Counted from the first letter of the stretch, positions 16,686-25,909 are shown. The stretch: DNA of 64,000 nucleotides from Poseidonibacter lekithochrous (GCF_013283835.1 NZ_CP054052.1:2542001-2606000); one strand, 5' to 3'. Translations and numbers: made by a program. Notes: generated by a model from the sequence alone, not told the origin.

Positions 16686-17327
16686 TTATTTACTTTTCAT
16701 TTCTTTTATGAGTTTTTTTGAGGTATTTAAAATCGCATCATTTAGTGCTTTTTCTAAATATTGTTTTTTTGAATAAATCTCAGCTTGAGAAAAAGACGAA
16801 TCAATAGAATCATTTACTTCATAATTTGTATAAAGCACATTATCATTTTGATCTAATACTTTTAATTCTATATATAATTTTGCATAAGCAGTAGAGGAAA
16901 TAAAAGAATCATCCATTTCATATTTTGAAACAAAAAGATGAATAGTATGATTTGCACCAAAGGGAACAAATTTGTTTTTATAAAACTTATCTTCATTCAT
17001 TGCTCTTGAGAAACCTCTAAATACTAGCTCTTCTAAATTAATATTAAATTTTTCAATTCCTCTTTTTAAATTCAAGGCATCACTGTTTTTAATATCTGGT
17101 CGAACACTTGTACCTACATTAATTCCAACATGTTTAGATACATATCCTCCAAGACCTAAACCAATAGAAATAGGAGATTTTACAGTTTTTGGTACATTTG
17201 CTATTGATATATTTTTATCTAAAGATATTGAGTTTATTTGAGAGTTTAGACTTATTTCTTTTTTTGAAGAACAAGCTGTAAAAGATATAATAATAAAGAA
17301 AAATAATATGCTATTGATATATTTCAT
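16686..17327 (-). CDS. Uncharacterised lipoprotein
   Basis: 213 aa with a clear lipoprotein signal (ILFFFIIISFTACSSKK; lipid Cys about residue 19), so it should be attached to the inner or outer membrane facing the periplasm. The middle has a glycine-rich segment (PISIGLGLGGYVSKHVGINVGTS), and the C-terminal half has a beta/alpha pattern like lipoproteins that assist envelope assembly. No named family recognised with certainty. It lies between the antiporter and the 7TM kinase on the same strand, with gaps of 65-110 bases. Confidence 0.65.
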   Translation of the reverse strand: MKYINSILFFFIIISFTACSSKKEISLNSQINSISLDKNISIANVPKTVKSPISIGLGLGGYVSKHVGINVGTSVRPDIKNSDALNLKRGIEKFNINLEELVFRGFSRAMNEDKFYKNKFVPFGANHTIHLFVSKYEMDDSFISSTAYAKLYIELKVLDQNDNVLYTNYEVNDSIDSSFSQAEIYSKKQYLEKALNDAILNTSKKLIKEMKSK

Positions 17328-17391
17328 AAGAGCCTCTTTTTTTCTTAACTTTAACCTTATAATACTTAAAATATATATAAAGAATATGTAG

Positions 17392-19086
17392 TTAAATTTC
17401 TATAATGAAAGAAGCTCCCTTTGTACTGTTTTCTAAATATAGTTTTCCCTCAAAATGCTCACTAATTATCATACTTGACATATATAGACCTATTCCACTA
17501 CTTTTATCTTTTGTCGTAAAATATGGTTCAAATATTTTATTTACTAACTCTTGTTTAACTCCATTTGCATTATCAATTACTAATACTTTATTTTTATCCA
17601 TTTTTATTTTAATACATGGTTCTTTTATTTTTTGATTTATCAACTCATCTTTTGCATTACTTATAAGGTTTAATATTACTTGTGAATACTCATTTTTATA
17701 ACCTAAAATTTCTTTTGACTCATCAATATCTACTTCTATTAATATTTTATTCTCTACAAGTATTGGTTTTATAATATTTATTGCACTAGCAATTGCATCA
17801 ATCAAAGTAAATAATTCTTTCTCTTTTTTGGGTTTATAAAAATCTCTAAAGTTATCAATGGTTTCAGACATAAACTCTAGTTGAGAATTGGCTTGTTTCA
17901 TTTTTTTATCTAAGTATTCTTTATCTAATTCCCCATGCTCATGTGCACTATTTATATTCATAAGAACATAACTTAGATGAGTTAGGGGTTGTCTGTATTG
18001 GTGAGCGATATTATTTATCATTTCTCCCATGGAAGCCAGTTTATTTTGATGAATTAACATCTGCTCATGTAATAGTTGCTTATTTTCTAGTTGTTTCATT
18101 TTATAAGCCAAAGAAAAAGATAGAATCAAAGATTCTAAAGGAATACCAAAATGTAAGGCATAAGTATCAGGATAATCTAAAAAATCATACTCTATTAAAA
18201 ATACACATATAAAAATAATACTCCACCCTAAAATATAAAATAGAGCTATTTTATACCCTTGACGATAAACCATAAAAGAAGATAAAACCAAAATACCAAG
18301 TAATAAACTAGTAGGAAGATAACCATCAATTATTGCCGTTTCATTAAAAACAATTAAGAATGTATCAATGATTAATAAAATCAGAAAAAATATAAGAACT
18401 TTGTCAAGTTTAGGAATATATTTTTTTGAATCTAAAAAAGATCTATTAAATAAAACTGCAAAAATTAAAGCAAATTGACCTAAAACATCAGCTAAAGGAA
18501 TATATTCATATATTGGCTTGAAAATATCCAGAGTCATAGTATTATTTAATAAAAAAAATAAAAGTGAAAATTGTAATAAAGAGTAATATAAAAAGCTTTT
18601 TTCTTTGTTAAAAAGAAAAAGTACAAAATTATATAAAAAAGCACAGAATATTATTCCATAAGCCAAACCAAACAGAAGTTTTTCTGTATCCAAAATACTT
18701 TTGAATTCTTCTTCATCATATAGATCTAGAGTTAAATATAAGGAGCTTTTTGTAGAGCTACTATCCATATTTAAAATAATATCTTTAGGCATAGTTTTTT
18801 TCAACTCAACAATTAATTGATTATCATCCCTAAAAGCATCAACATTTATATCTTTTATATTTTGATAGTTATGAGTAAAACGTAAGTAGTATTTCTTATC
18901 CTCTAAAGCATTTTTATTTAATACTATTTTAAAATCAAGCTTTTCTAAACTATTATCAAACTCTGCTTCTTGAATATCTATATATTTATTCCCCTCCATT
19001 GAAACATAAATATTAGTGATAATATCTTGTTTTGTATAAGCGAATAATGTATTCATAAAAATAAGTATTAGAAATAAGTACTTCAA
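17392..19086 (-). CDS. Sensor histidine kinase with periplasmic 7TMR-DISM module
   Basis: 564 aa. Signal peptide (1-16), periplasmic beta-rich domain (about 20-130) as in 7TMR-DISM extracellular modules, seven membrane helices between about 137 and 328, then a short coiled coil and the kinase. The H-box is ASMGEMINNIAHQYRQPL with H362. The N-box is NLISNAKDEL and the G2 box is SSGIGLYMS. DISM receptors often sense carbohydrate-like or other small ligands; here unknown. It follows the response regulator at 19135-19821 by 48 bases, so the two form one two-component operon. Confidence 0.88.
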   Translation of the reverse strand: MKYLFLILIFMNTLFAYTKQDIITNIYVSMEGNKYIDIQEAEFDNSLEKLDFKIVLNKNALEDKKYYLRFTHNYQNIKDINVDAFRDDNQLIVELKKTMPKDIILNMDSSSTKSSLYLTLDLYDEEEFKSILDTEKLLFGLAYGIIFCAFLYNFVLFLFNKEKSFLYYSLLQFSLLFFLLNNTMTLDIFKPIYEYIPLADVLGQFALIFAVLFNRSFLDSKKYIPKLDKVLIFFLILLIIDTFLIVFNETAIIDGYLPTSLLLGILVLSSFMVYRQGYKIALFYILGWSIIFICVFLIEYDFLDYPDTYALHFGIPLESLILSFSLAYKMKQLENKQLLHEQMLIHQNKLASMGEMINNIAHQYRQPLTHLSYVLMNINSAHEHGELDKEYLDKKMKQANSQLEFMSETIDNFRDFYKPKKEKELFTLIDAIASAINIIKPILVENKILIEVDIDESKEILGYKNEYSQVILNLISNAKDELINQKIKEPCIKIKMDKNKVLVIDNANGVKQELVNKIFEPYFTTKDKSSGIGLYMSSMIISEHFEGKLYLENSTKGASFIIEI

Positions 19087-19134
19087 GGACAGCCTTTTAT
19101 TTTTATGATATTGAAATAATATGTTGAAATAATG

Positions 19135-19821
19135 TTAATTAATAAAATTGATTTTATAACCTATTCCAGATAGGTTTTCAATTGCATCTAAAGGAAGTTT
19201 TTTTCGTAAAGCACGAACAAGACATCGAATAGCATCTCCACTCATATAAGAGTCATACCAAATATAGTTTTGTATTTCTTCATAAGAAATAGCTCTATTA
19301 GAATTAATACATAGTAATTCTAAAAAAAGTATTTCATTTTTTGTAAGTTTTTTAATTTCATTATTAACCAATAAAGTTTTATTAAAAGTATCAAAACAAG
19401 TATTAGACGAGAGTTTTTTTATATTAGAAACATCTTCTTTTATATTTGAAATGCAAGTTTTTAAAACTGGCATTAATTTTGATTCAAGTATAGGTTTAAT
19501 CATATATTTAACAAGATGTAACTCAACAGCTTCCATTAAATAATCTGTATCTGTATGAGCAGTTGCAATAATAATTTGAGTTTTTTTATCCTCACGTCTA
19601 ATTTCTTTGGCTAATTCTAAACCATTTAAATTTGGCATATTAATATCTGTAATAATAATATGAGGTTTCACTTCTCTTACAAGTTCTAATGCCTCTATTC
19701 CATCTTTTGCTTCATAAACATTATCAAAATATCTACTTAAATACTCTACTGCATTCTCACGAATCAATGCTTCATCTTCTACATATAATAGTTTTATATT
19801 TTTGAATTCTTCTTTTTTCAT
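19135..19821 (-). CDS. OmpR-type response regulator, partner of the 7TM kinase
   Basis: 228 aa. The receiver domain (about 8-125) has acidic pair E15/D16, phospho-acceptor D59 (IIITDINMP), switch T87-region (IIATAHT) and Lys in YMIKP. The winged-helix DNA-binding domain (about 145-226) contains LTKNEILFLELLC and IRCLVRALRKKLP, with the usual GIGYKI at the end. It is the first gene of the operon with the downstream kinase. Targets are not evident; the divergent small lipoprotein at 19914 and the nearby lipoprotein at 16686 are candidates by position only. Confidence 0.88.
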   Translation of the reverse strand: MKKEEFKNIKLLYVEDEALIRENAVEYLSRYFDNVYEAKDGIEALELVREVKPHIIITDINMPNLNGLELAKEIRREDKKTQIIIATAHTDTDYLMEAVELHLVKYMIKPILESKLMPVLKTCISNIKEDVSNIKKLSSNTCFDTFNKTLLVNNEIKKLTKNEILFLELLCINSNRAISYEEIQNYIWYDSYMSGDAIRCLVRALRKKLPLDAIENLSGIGYKINFIN

Positions 19822-19886
19822 AAAAACAAGTATATCAAAATTTATGCCTTATTTTGAATTCACATATTTTACACATATAAAAAATT

Positions 19887-19892
19887 TATAAT
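19887..19892 (+). promoter_or_regulatory. -10 box of the small lipoprotein gene
   Basis: TATAAT 21 bases before the ATG at 19914, with AAAGGA as Shine-Dalgarno sequence in between. Confidence 0.45.
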
Positions 19893-19913
19893 GAAAAAAA
19901 TAAAAGGACCATC

Positions 19914-20246
19914 ATGAAAAAAACTCTTTTAACAACTCTTCTAATTGTAACTATTGCCAGTATATTTACAGCTTGTTCAACAAAAAGATATGGAAGACTT
20001 CAAAATGTAACAGGTATGGAAAGTGAATACTTAACTTGTAAAGCAATAGATATAGAAATAGACAAAGCTCAGAATTTCTTGAAAAATGCATATTATAAAA
20101 ACGATAAAATTGACAAAGAGTACATCTTAGGTATTTTAGGAGATTTAGGAATTGGAAATAGAATGGAATATAGTGAAGCTATAAAATCTGCAAAAAATAG
20201 ATTAGCAGATCTAAAAAAATTACAAGTTGAAAAATCTTGTAACTAA
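19914..20246 (+). CDS. Small lipoprotein of unknown function
   Basis: 110 aa with signal peptide and lipobox FTACSTK (Cys about residue 21). The mature part is short, charged and mostly helical, with two cysteines (MESEYLTCKAI and the final SCN) that could pair. No family recognised. It lies divergent to the two-component operon and is closed by a strong hairpin. Confidence 0.65.
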   Translation: MKKTLLTTLLIVTIASIFTACSTKRYGRLQNVTGMESEYLTCKAIDIEIDKAQNFLKNAYYKNDKIDKEYILGILGDLGIGNRMEYSEAIKSAKNRLADLKKLQVEKSCN

Positions 20247-20251
20247 AAATT

Positions 20252-20286
20252 AAAATCAAAAGACTTTTAAATCTTTTGATTTTTTA
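20252..20286. terminator. Bidirectional terminator
   Basis: 12-bp perfect stem AAAATCAAAAGA (20252-20263) / TCTTTTGATTTT (20272-20283), 8-base loop, followed by TTA/T-rich sequence on both strands. It serves the small lipoprotein and the outer-membrane factor gene. Confidence 0.8.
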
Positions 20287-20288
20287 TT

Positions 20289-21641
20289 TTACTTTGTATC
20301 TTCAAATCCTCCACCAAGGGCTAAATGAAGATTTATTCTATTAAATATTCTTTTACTAGAAATATCAATTAATGAAATTTCTGAAGCAATTAGTCTATTA
20401 GTTAATTGCGAAACTTCTAAATACTCAACACTTCCAACTTCAAAAGCAACTTTACTCAGTTGTAATGAATTTTTGTTATCAGAAACTATCTCTTTTAAAT
20501 AATTCTCTTGTTCTAATAGTTTTTCTTCCAAAGACAATGATGTTTCAACCTCTTTAAAAGCAACTAGTGCTTTTTGAGCATAATCTTCAATTGATTGTTT
20601 TTGAACAGCTGTTGCTTTATCAACTTCTGCCTCAATTGCTCCACCTTGATATAGAGGGAAAAACAATCCAGCAAGTAAATCAGATGCCGCATTTGTCAAA
20701 TTATTGATAGAAGCCCCAATTGAAAAAGAAAACTTCGGTAAATGTAATAATTCTGATTCTCTTTGTTTATAAAAAGCTGCGGCAACTCTTTGCTCAGCAG
20801 CAACTAAATCAGGTCGTCTCTCTAATACTTCTGAAGGAATTCCCAAAGGAATAGAATAAGTTAATTTACTTAAACTATTATTTCCTTTAATTAAAGCAGA
20901 AGGATAACGTCCTAAAAGTAACTCAAGATTTCTTTGAGAATCTTCCATAGAAGTTAAAGCCATAGAATAAGCATTTTTAGCAGAACTCAAGTTTGATTTT
21001 GCAAGATAAACATTTTTTTTATCAACTTGCCCAACCTCGTGTTTTACATTCATTATTTGTAATTCTTTTTCAAATAACTTAACTATATCTTTTGAATAAT
21101 CAGCTTGTAATTTACTAGTAGTTAACATAACCCATGCTTTTGCAATGGAAGCCACTAAAGACTGTCTTGCAAATTCATAATCAGATTGAGTAGCCATTGC
21201 ACCTTCTAAAGAAGCTGTTTTAGCAAGTTCTAATCGACCCCAAATATCTGCTTCCCAACCAATAGTTAATCCACCACCATGTATTTCATTTAATGCGTCA
21301 CTATTTCTACTGCTATATTTTCCACTTAATCCAACTGTGGGTTTAAGTGCTGCGGCTGCTTTTTTAACTAAAGATTGTGATTTAGCAATTTGTATTTTTA
21401 AAGATCTTATTTCTCTATTATTTGCTAAACCTTCTTTTATTAATTCTTCTAAAATCGGATCATTAAAAGTTTTAACCCAATCTGTATTAACAGCTCCACT
21501 ATCTTTAACTTGTTTCCAAACTTTAGGCTCATTAAATTGTTCTTTTTTTACAGTCTGGTTTGCAACTTCCTCATGAGTTGGAAGTTGTTTGCTACATCCT
21601 GTAATAAATATTAGAACTATAATTAAAATTAAATTTTTCAT
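20289..21641 (-). CDS. Outer-membrane efflux lipoprotein, NodT/TolC family
   Basis: 450 aa with lipoprotein signal (IIVLIFITGCSK). Two OEP repeats follow: the N-terminal half contains LEELIKEGLANNREIRSLKI and the pattern VAEAxxAAWVML-like helices; the second contains GIPSEVLERRPDLVAAEQRV, a strong NodT signature. It forms the trimeric outer-membrane channel of a tripartite exporter. It is the third gene of the set DUF3302 / HlyD / OMF, 12 bases after the HlyD gene. No inner-membrane pump of the RND, MFS or ABC type is encoded beside it. Confidence 0.9.
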   Translation of the reverse strand: MKNLILIIVLIFITGCSKQLPTHEEVANQTVKKEQFNEPKVWKQVKDSGAVNTDWVKTFNDPILEELIKEGLANNREIRSLKIQIAKSQSLVKKAAAALKPTVGLSGKYSSRNSDALNEIHGGGLTIGWEADIWGRLELAKTASLEGAMATQSDYEFARQSLVASIAKAWVMLTTSKLQADYSKDIVKLFEKELQIMNVKHEVGQVDKKNVYLAKSNLSSAKNAYSMALTSMEDSQRNLELLLGRYPSALIKGNNSLSKLTYSIPLGIPSEVLERRPDLVAAEQRVAAAFYKQRESELLHLPKFSFSIGASINNLTNAASDLLAGLFFPLYQGGAIEAEVDKATAVQKQSIEDYAQKALVAFKEVETSLSLEEKLLEQENYLKEIVSDNKNSLQLSKVAFEVGSVEYLEVSQLTNRLIASEISLIDISSKRIFNRINLHLALGGGFEDTK

Positions 21642-21653
21642 AATATTACCTTT

Positions 21654-22601
21654 CTAGTGTAACCTAACATAGTTTTTCCAACTCATCATTCTAATTAATA
21701 TCTTTCTAACAATTGATATATGATGAAAGTCTTCACTATAAATTGCAATAGTTGCAGCACTTCCCATTGGTAAATAAAAACCAGAAATATCATCTGTAAT
21801 TTCAATTTCTACAGGAACTAATCCCTCTTGTATTCTAGGGTTTACACTAATCATTGTAGCTGAGGGAGAAAGTTGACCTTCTGCAATTGCATCCATAATA
21901 TTCACAACTTTAGCTTTAAATACTCGACCAGGAATTCCAGGGAAAAATATCTCTGCATCATTTCCTACTTTTATATTTTGCATTGGTTGTTGTGTAAAAC
22001 CACCAAAGTAATTAGTTTTTTTAGTATGAATAAATGTCATCAATGGAGCAAAAGGAAGTGTTGTAGCCATCATTCCCGGTCTTAACCGTAAATGAGTTAC
22101 AAAACCATCAGTAGGTGCTCTTACAATTGTACTTTCTAAATCAAACTTTGCATCAACTAATTTTGACCTAGTTGTTGCAACATCTTTTTCATATTTTTCA
22201 ACATCGTATTTACTACCAGCAGAAACTTTTACAAGTTTTCTAGATTGAGCAAGTCTTTTTTTTGCAAAACTTAATTCAGATTTTAACTGATCAACTTTCG
22301 CTTGAAAAGGTACAGGATCAATTTTAAATAAAATATCACCTTTTTTCAAATCTTTATTTGCTTGTACATTTACTTCAACAACCGTACCCTTAACATTTGG
22401 AATGATAGGAGTTGTAATAAAGTAACTTCTAGCAGTTACAGAAGCTGGATGGAAATATGAAACAATAGATAACATTGTTCCAAGAATAATTAAAGCACCA
22501 AGAACAACAGTTGTAATTGACCAAGTATTAATTGAAATATTAAATATTCTAAAAATCACCCAACAAATAGAGAAGTAAGTTATAAGTATAAGTAAATCCA
22601 T
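21654..22601 (-). CDS. HlyD-family membrane fusion protein (YiaV-like)
   Basis: 315 aa. Two hydrophobic helices near the N-terminus (about 2-20 and 28-48) rather than one, then a biotinyl-lipoyl-like barrel (IIPNVKGTVVEVNVQANKDLKKGD), a short coiled-coil hairpin (about 100-150) and a second lipoyl half (STIVRAPTDGFVTHLRLRPG). Two N-terminal helices and a neighbouring DUF3302 gene match E. coli YiaV/YibH-type adaptors. It should span the periplasm and connect to the NodT channel encoded downstream. Substrate unknown; YiaV-type adaptors often lack a classical pump. Confidence 0.87.
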   Translation of the reverse strand: MDLLILITYFSICWVIFRIFNISINTWSITTVVLGALIILGTMLSIVSYFHPASVTARSYFITTPIIPNVKGTVVEVNVQANKDLKKGDILFKIDPVPFQAKVDQLKSELSFAKKRLAQSRKLVKVSAGSKYDVEKYEKDVATTRSKLVDAKFDLESTIVRAPTDGFVTHLRLRPGMMATTLPFAPLMTFIHTKKTNYFGGFTQQPMQNIKVGNDAEIFFPGIPGRVFKAKVVNIMDAIAEGQLSPSATMISVNPRIQEGLVPVEIEITDDISGFYLPMGSAATIAIYSEDFHHISIVRKILIRMMSWKNYVRLH

Positions 22602-22604
22602 AAT

Positions 22605-23030
22605 TTAATCCTCCTCTTTCTTTAATCTATCTTCTAAGATAGATAATCTTTGCTCTAATGATCCAATTTCTTCTTTTAAGTTGATATTATCTTCTAAGAT
22701 TTCATCGTATCTATTATCTTCTATTTCTTCTATTGCATTAATATTTTCCTCTTCTTCATTCTCAGAATTAGAAGGAAACTTGGTATTATTCATATTCCAA
22801 CCTACATCAGGTTTATATAAAGACGCCCATATCCATAAAAAAGGCCATATAATATGTAATAAAAGAAGACTTACCCAACAAGCAGTATGTATTGCTTCTG
22901 TATGAGGATGGTTTCTTTTTTTTGCCATCATATAAGGAATGTCATGAATAAACATACCTCCATATATTATTGTTAAAACAACAAATATTAAAACTCCAAG
23001 TGCTATATAATCTAATAATCTATCTTCCAC
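22605..23030 (-). CDS. DUF3302 inner-membrane protein (YiaW-like)
   Basis: 141 aa. Two membrane helices (about 7-28 and 48-70) with the family pattern FIHDIPYMMAKKRNHPH and WPFLWIWASLYKPDVGW, then an acidic tail ending in a predicted coiled coil (NLKEEIGSLEQRLSILEDRL). E. coli YiaW is the type member, always next to an HlyD-like YiaV; here the HlyD gene follows after 3 bases. The partner role is inferred from this constant pairing. Confidence 0.82.
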   Translation of the reverse strand: MEDRLLDYIALGVLIFVVLTIIYGGMFIHDIPYMMAKKRNHPHTEAIHTACWVSLLLLHIIWPFLWIWASLYKPDVGWNMNNTKFPSNSENEEEENINAIEEIEDNRYDEILEDNINLKEEIGSLEQRLSILEDRLKKEED

Positions 23031-23070
23031 ATTAAATCCTTTAAAAATTAATATCTATAAATCAAATTCA

Positions 23071-23721
23071 CTATTTATTTATTAACTTCTCTAAAGTTGA
23101 TTTATAATGGCTAACCCATTTATCTATAGAAGGTTTAATATCAGTTAATGTAATTCTTTTATCCGCAGGGAATCCCTTTTGAACATCAGAATCAACAACC
23201 ATAGCAACTAATTCATTTGTACTTGCATCTCTTACTTTTATGGCAATTTGGATTACAAGATTTTTATCTTCACCAACCACACCTCTTTTTATAACTGTTA
23301 ATGCTAAACCAACAGGAATGTATTGATAAAGTTTTAGATCCTTATACTCTTTGCCTAAAGATGTAATAGCAACATCAACTGTAAGTGCTTTATTACCTGC
23401 ATTTGATTCTAAGGCAGAATTTAATTCATATTGTAAACTACTTTGAAAATAACTTGAAACATTGTCAAGTGTAGTATTACTTATTGTTTCATCTTTCTTG
23501 TCGCTTTTAACAATAGGTATATTTGAAACTCTAACTTCTCTATAATCTTTAAAATTAATTCCATCTTTTAAATAAGAATATGCGCCCTCTTTTGTAGGTG
23601 AAGGTTTTAATAAAGAAGTGTCTTCAATAAAGCTATTTGATGAGGGTTGGTTTCCAATAGCACAACCTGTAAATAATAAACCAGCTAAACTAATACTTGC
23701 TAATGTCATATAATGTTTCAT
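23071..23721 (-). CDS. DUF3313-like lipoprotein
   Basis: 216 aa with lipoprotein signal (LAGLLFTGCAIG, Cys about residue 20). The body contains INFKDYREVRVSNIPIV and a long alternating segment up to the C-terminus (DVQKGFPADKRITLTDIKPSIDKW) consistent with DUF3313 proteins, which are periplasmic-facing lipoproteins of unknown function. It is the first gene of the YiaVW-like export operon, 40 bases upstream of the DUF3302 gene, so a role in the same envelope process is likely. Confidence 0.72.
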   Translation of the reverse strand: MKHYMTLASISLAGLLFTGCAIGNQPSSNSFIEDTSLLKPSPTKEGAYSYLKDGINFKDYREVRVSNIPIVKSDKKDETISNTTLDNVSSYFQSSLQYELNSALESNAGNKALTVDVAITSLGKEYKDLKLYQYIPVGLALTVIKRGVVGEDKNLVIQIAIKVRDASTNELVAMVVDSDVQKGFPADKRITLTDIKPSIDKWVSHYKSTLEKLINK

Positions 23722-23874
23722 CTTAATTCCTTTGTGTATTATTAAAATAATATTTACTTTATTATTTCTATATATTATATTTTATTATTTAATACTTAAA
23801 AGACAATGAATATATTGCAATATATATGATTTTAAAAGATGAGAGAACTAAGGAAAAAAAAGGGGAGAATTATT

Positions 23875-24675
23875 TTATGATTTTTGGATTTCTTTTTGAT
23901 TTGCTTTTGATTGTAAGAAATCAGATATTTGCATTAAAGAGAATGTAATTATAAATATCATTAACCCAGGGAAGAAACTAACCCACCATGCAATATCAAT
24001 AACAGCTTTTCCATCACTAAGTAGACTTCCCCAAGACATTTGAGGTGGGTTAATCCCTAGTCCTAAGAATGATAATCCTGATTCCGCCAAAATAGAACCA
24101 CCTACTCCAAAAGTAAATGATATTAAAAAAATTGGAGCTAATAAAGGAGCAAAGTATTTAAATATTATTTTCATTGTAGATACATTTGCTAGTTTAAGTA
24201 TTTTGATAAAAGGTTTATTTCCTATTGCAAAACTCTCGCTTCTAATAAGTCTAGCCATTCCCATCCATCCAGTAATAGATATTACAATGATAAGAATAAC
24301 AGCTGAAGCTTGAATATACGAAACTAAAGCTAATAATAAAAAGAATGTAGGGAAAGTAAGAAATAAATCAATAACAATTGTAATTGTTTTGTCAATATTA
24401 CCTTTGAAATATCCCGCATTTATTCCAATAAATAATCCAACTAAAGAAGATATAGAAGCAGCTAAAAATCCAATAATTAGGGATGTCTGACCACCTTCAA
24501 GTATTCTAGCAAATACATCACGACCTAGTCTATCAGTACCAAAGATGTGAGCTAAAGATGGTCCTTCTAAAATCTTACTTGGATTTAATTCATAAGGAGA
24601 TACAGTGTAAATAAATGGCAGTAAAAATACTAAAGCAATAACAGATACTAGTAAATATACAGCCATTTTAAACAT
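23875..24675 (-). CDS. ABC transporter permease, OppC/DppC type
   Basis: 266 aa inner-membrane permease. HIFGTDRLGRDVFARILEGGQTSLIIGF (about 44-71) is the OppC N-terminal signature, six or so membrane helices follow, and GGSILAESGLSFLGLGINPPQMSWGSLL (about 187-215) is the second family hallmark. It normally works with OppB, two ATPases and a binding protein for peptide or nickel uptake; none is in the window. It is 3 bases after rsmD and appears translationally linked to it. Confidence 0.88.
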   Translation of the reverse strand: MFKMAVYLLVSVIALVFLLPFIYTVSPYELNPSKILEGPSLAHIFGTDRLGRDVFARILEGGQTSLIIGFLAASISSLVGLFIGINAGYFKGNIDKTITIVIDLFLTFPTFFLLLALVSYIQASAVILIIVISITGWMGMARLIRSESFAIGNKPFIKILKLANVSTMKIIFKYFAPLLAPIFLISFTFGVGGSILAESGLSFLGLGINPPQMSWGSLLSDGKAVIDIAWWVSFFPGLMIFIITFSLMQISDFLQSKANQKEIQKS

Positions 24676-24678
24676 GTT

Positions 24679-25275
24679 TTACTCTTGTGTATAAGTGAAG
24701 TAAGAAAGAGAACTCTTACCGAATTTTTTAGTTTTCTTTAATGAAAACTTACCAAGAACATCTGGAATTTCTAATGTACTTACATGTTCAACAATAATCA
24801 TGTAAATATTTTCATTTTCAATTTCTCTAATCATTTTAAATGATTTTTCATAAATCTCTTCCATTCCATCTCTAAAATCAAATGGTGGATCTACATATAA
24901 AATTACTTCGTCATTAGAGTTTTTTAAACTATCTAAAATAGCAGGTGTCTGTACAAAAGTATCACCTAACATTGTTTGACAAGAATTCATATCAATAAAT
25001 TTACAGTTTCTTACTAAAATATCATAAGATTTTTTATTTAATTCTACAAAATATGCTCTTTTTGCATCTCTTGAAACTGCTTCAAGACCAATAGACCCAG
25101 AACCCGCAAAAGATTCTACAAATATTTTATCAATAATATCAAATTGTAAAACATTAAAAAGTGATTCTTTTAGTCTAGACTTTGAAGATCTAGTAACTTC
25201 TAAAGATGGTAATTCTAAAGTTTTACCTTTATATTTACCTGCAATGATTTTTGTTGTTGGTTTATCGTTTTTCAT
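24679..25275 (-). CDS. rsmD: 16S rRNA (guanine-966-N2)-methyltransferase RsmD
   Basis: 198 aa. IIAGKYKGKTLELP at the start, SAM-binding VESFAGSGSIGLEAVSRDA (about 53-71) and catalytic DPPF (about 129-132) are the RsmD set. It methylates G966 of 16S rRNA in the assembled 30S subunit. Length is normal. It precedes the OppC-like permease gene by 3 bases. Confidence 0.9.
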   Translation of the reverse strand: MKNDKPTTKIIAGKYKGKTLELPSLEVTRSSKSRLKESLFNVLQFDIIDKIFVESFAGSGSIGLEAVSRDAKRAYFVELNKKSYDILVRNCKFIDMNSCQTMLGDTFVQTPAILDSLKNSNDEVILYVDPPFDFRDGMEEIYEKSFKMIREIENENIYMIIVEHVSTLEIPDVLGKFSLKKTKKFGKSSLSYFTYTQE

Positions 25276-25397
25276 AATACTCTTAATAATTTAATTTTTT
25301 GTATTATATTCAAAGTTTCATAAGTAAACTATTTAATTTAAAAACTATGTAATCAAAAGCTAATTAAATTATGTTATTTTAAAAGAAAAGAAGAAAA

Positions 25398-25886
25398 TTG
25401 CCTAAAAAAATTTTACAGAAAATATTACCAAGTCACAAAAAAATTAAAGAACAAAAATATTTAAAAATATTTGGTCAAGCTTTATATAAAAGAGAAATAT
25501 GGAGTTTACATAGAAAAAGGGTTTTAGGAGCAGTATTTCTTGGAGTATTTGTATCTTGCTTACCAATACCTCTTCAAATGGTATTAGTAACATTCCTCGC
25601 AATAATATTTAATGTAAATTTACCTATTAGTTTTGCTTTATTGTTTATAAATAATCCTATAACAATACCTTTTATATTCTATATAGAGTATGAGATTGGT
25701 GCATATATTTTAAATGCTTCAAACAGTATTACTTTTGACTTAGATTCAATGTATGAGAATCTAGGAGATATAGCTATTTATTTATATTTAGGTTCAATTA
25801 TACTTGGATTGGTTTTGGCTAGTATTAGTACAGTTATTACAAATATTTCATGGATTTATTATGTAAGGAAAAAAAGAAAAAGCTAA
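25398..25886 (+). CDS. DUF2062 inner-membrane protein
   Basis: 162 aa with a basic N-terminus and two or three membrane helices. LHRKRVLGAVFLGVFVSCLPIPLQMVLVT and the NNPITIPFIFYIEYEIG segment are typical of DUF2062. The start is TTG at 25398 with GAAAAGAAGA upstream. Role unknown; relatives are found near envelope-lipid genes. It is divergent from rsmD and convergent with rny. Confidence 0.8.
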   Translation: MPKKILQKILPSHKKIKEQKYLKIFGQALYKREIWSLHRKRVLGAVFLGVFVSCLPIPLQMVLVTFLAIIFNVNLPISFALLFINNPITIPFIFYIEYEIGAYILNASNSITFDLDSMYENLGDIAIYLYLGSIILGLVLASISTVITNISWIYYVRKKRKS

Positions 25887-25907
25887 AAATTAAATTTTTA
25901 GCTTTTT
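25877..25907. terminator. Bidirectional terminator between DUF2062 gene and rny
   Basis: 31-base near-perfect palindrome: AAAAAGCTAAAAATT, one centre base, AATTTTTAGCTTTT, ending in T-runs on both strands. It overlaps the end of the DUF2062 gene. Confidence 0.8.
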
Positions 25908-25909
25908 TA

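Noticed and set aside
16323-16721. 132-aa + strand ORF over the NhaC gene start
   Set aside because: Antisense to the antiporter, no family pattern; its tail covers the intergenic region only by chance.
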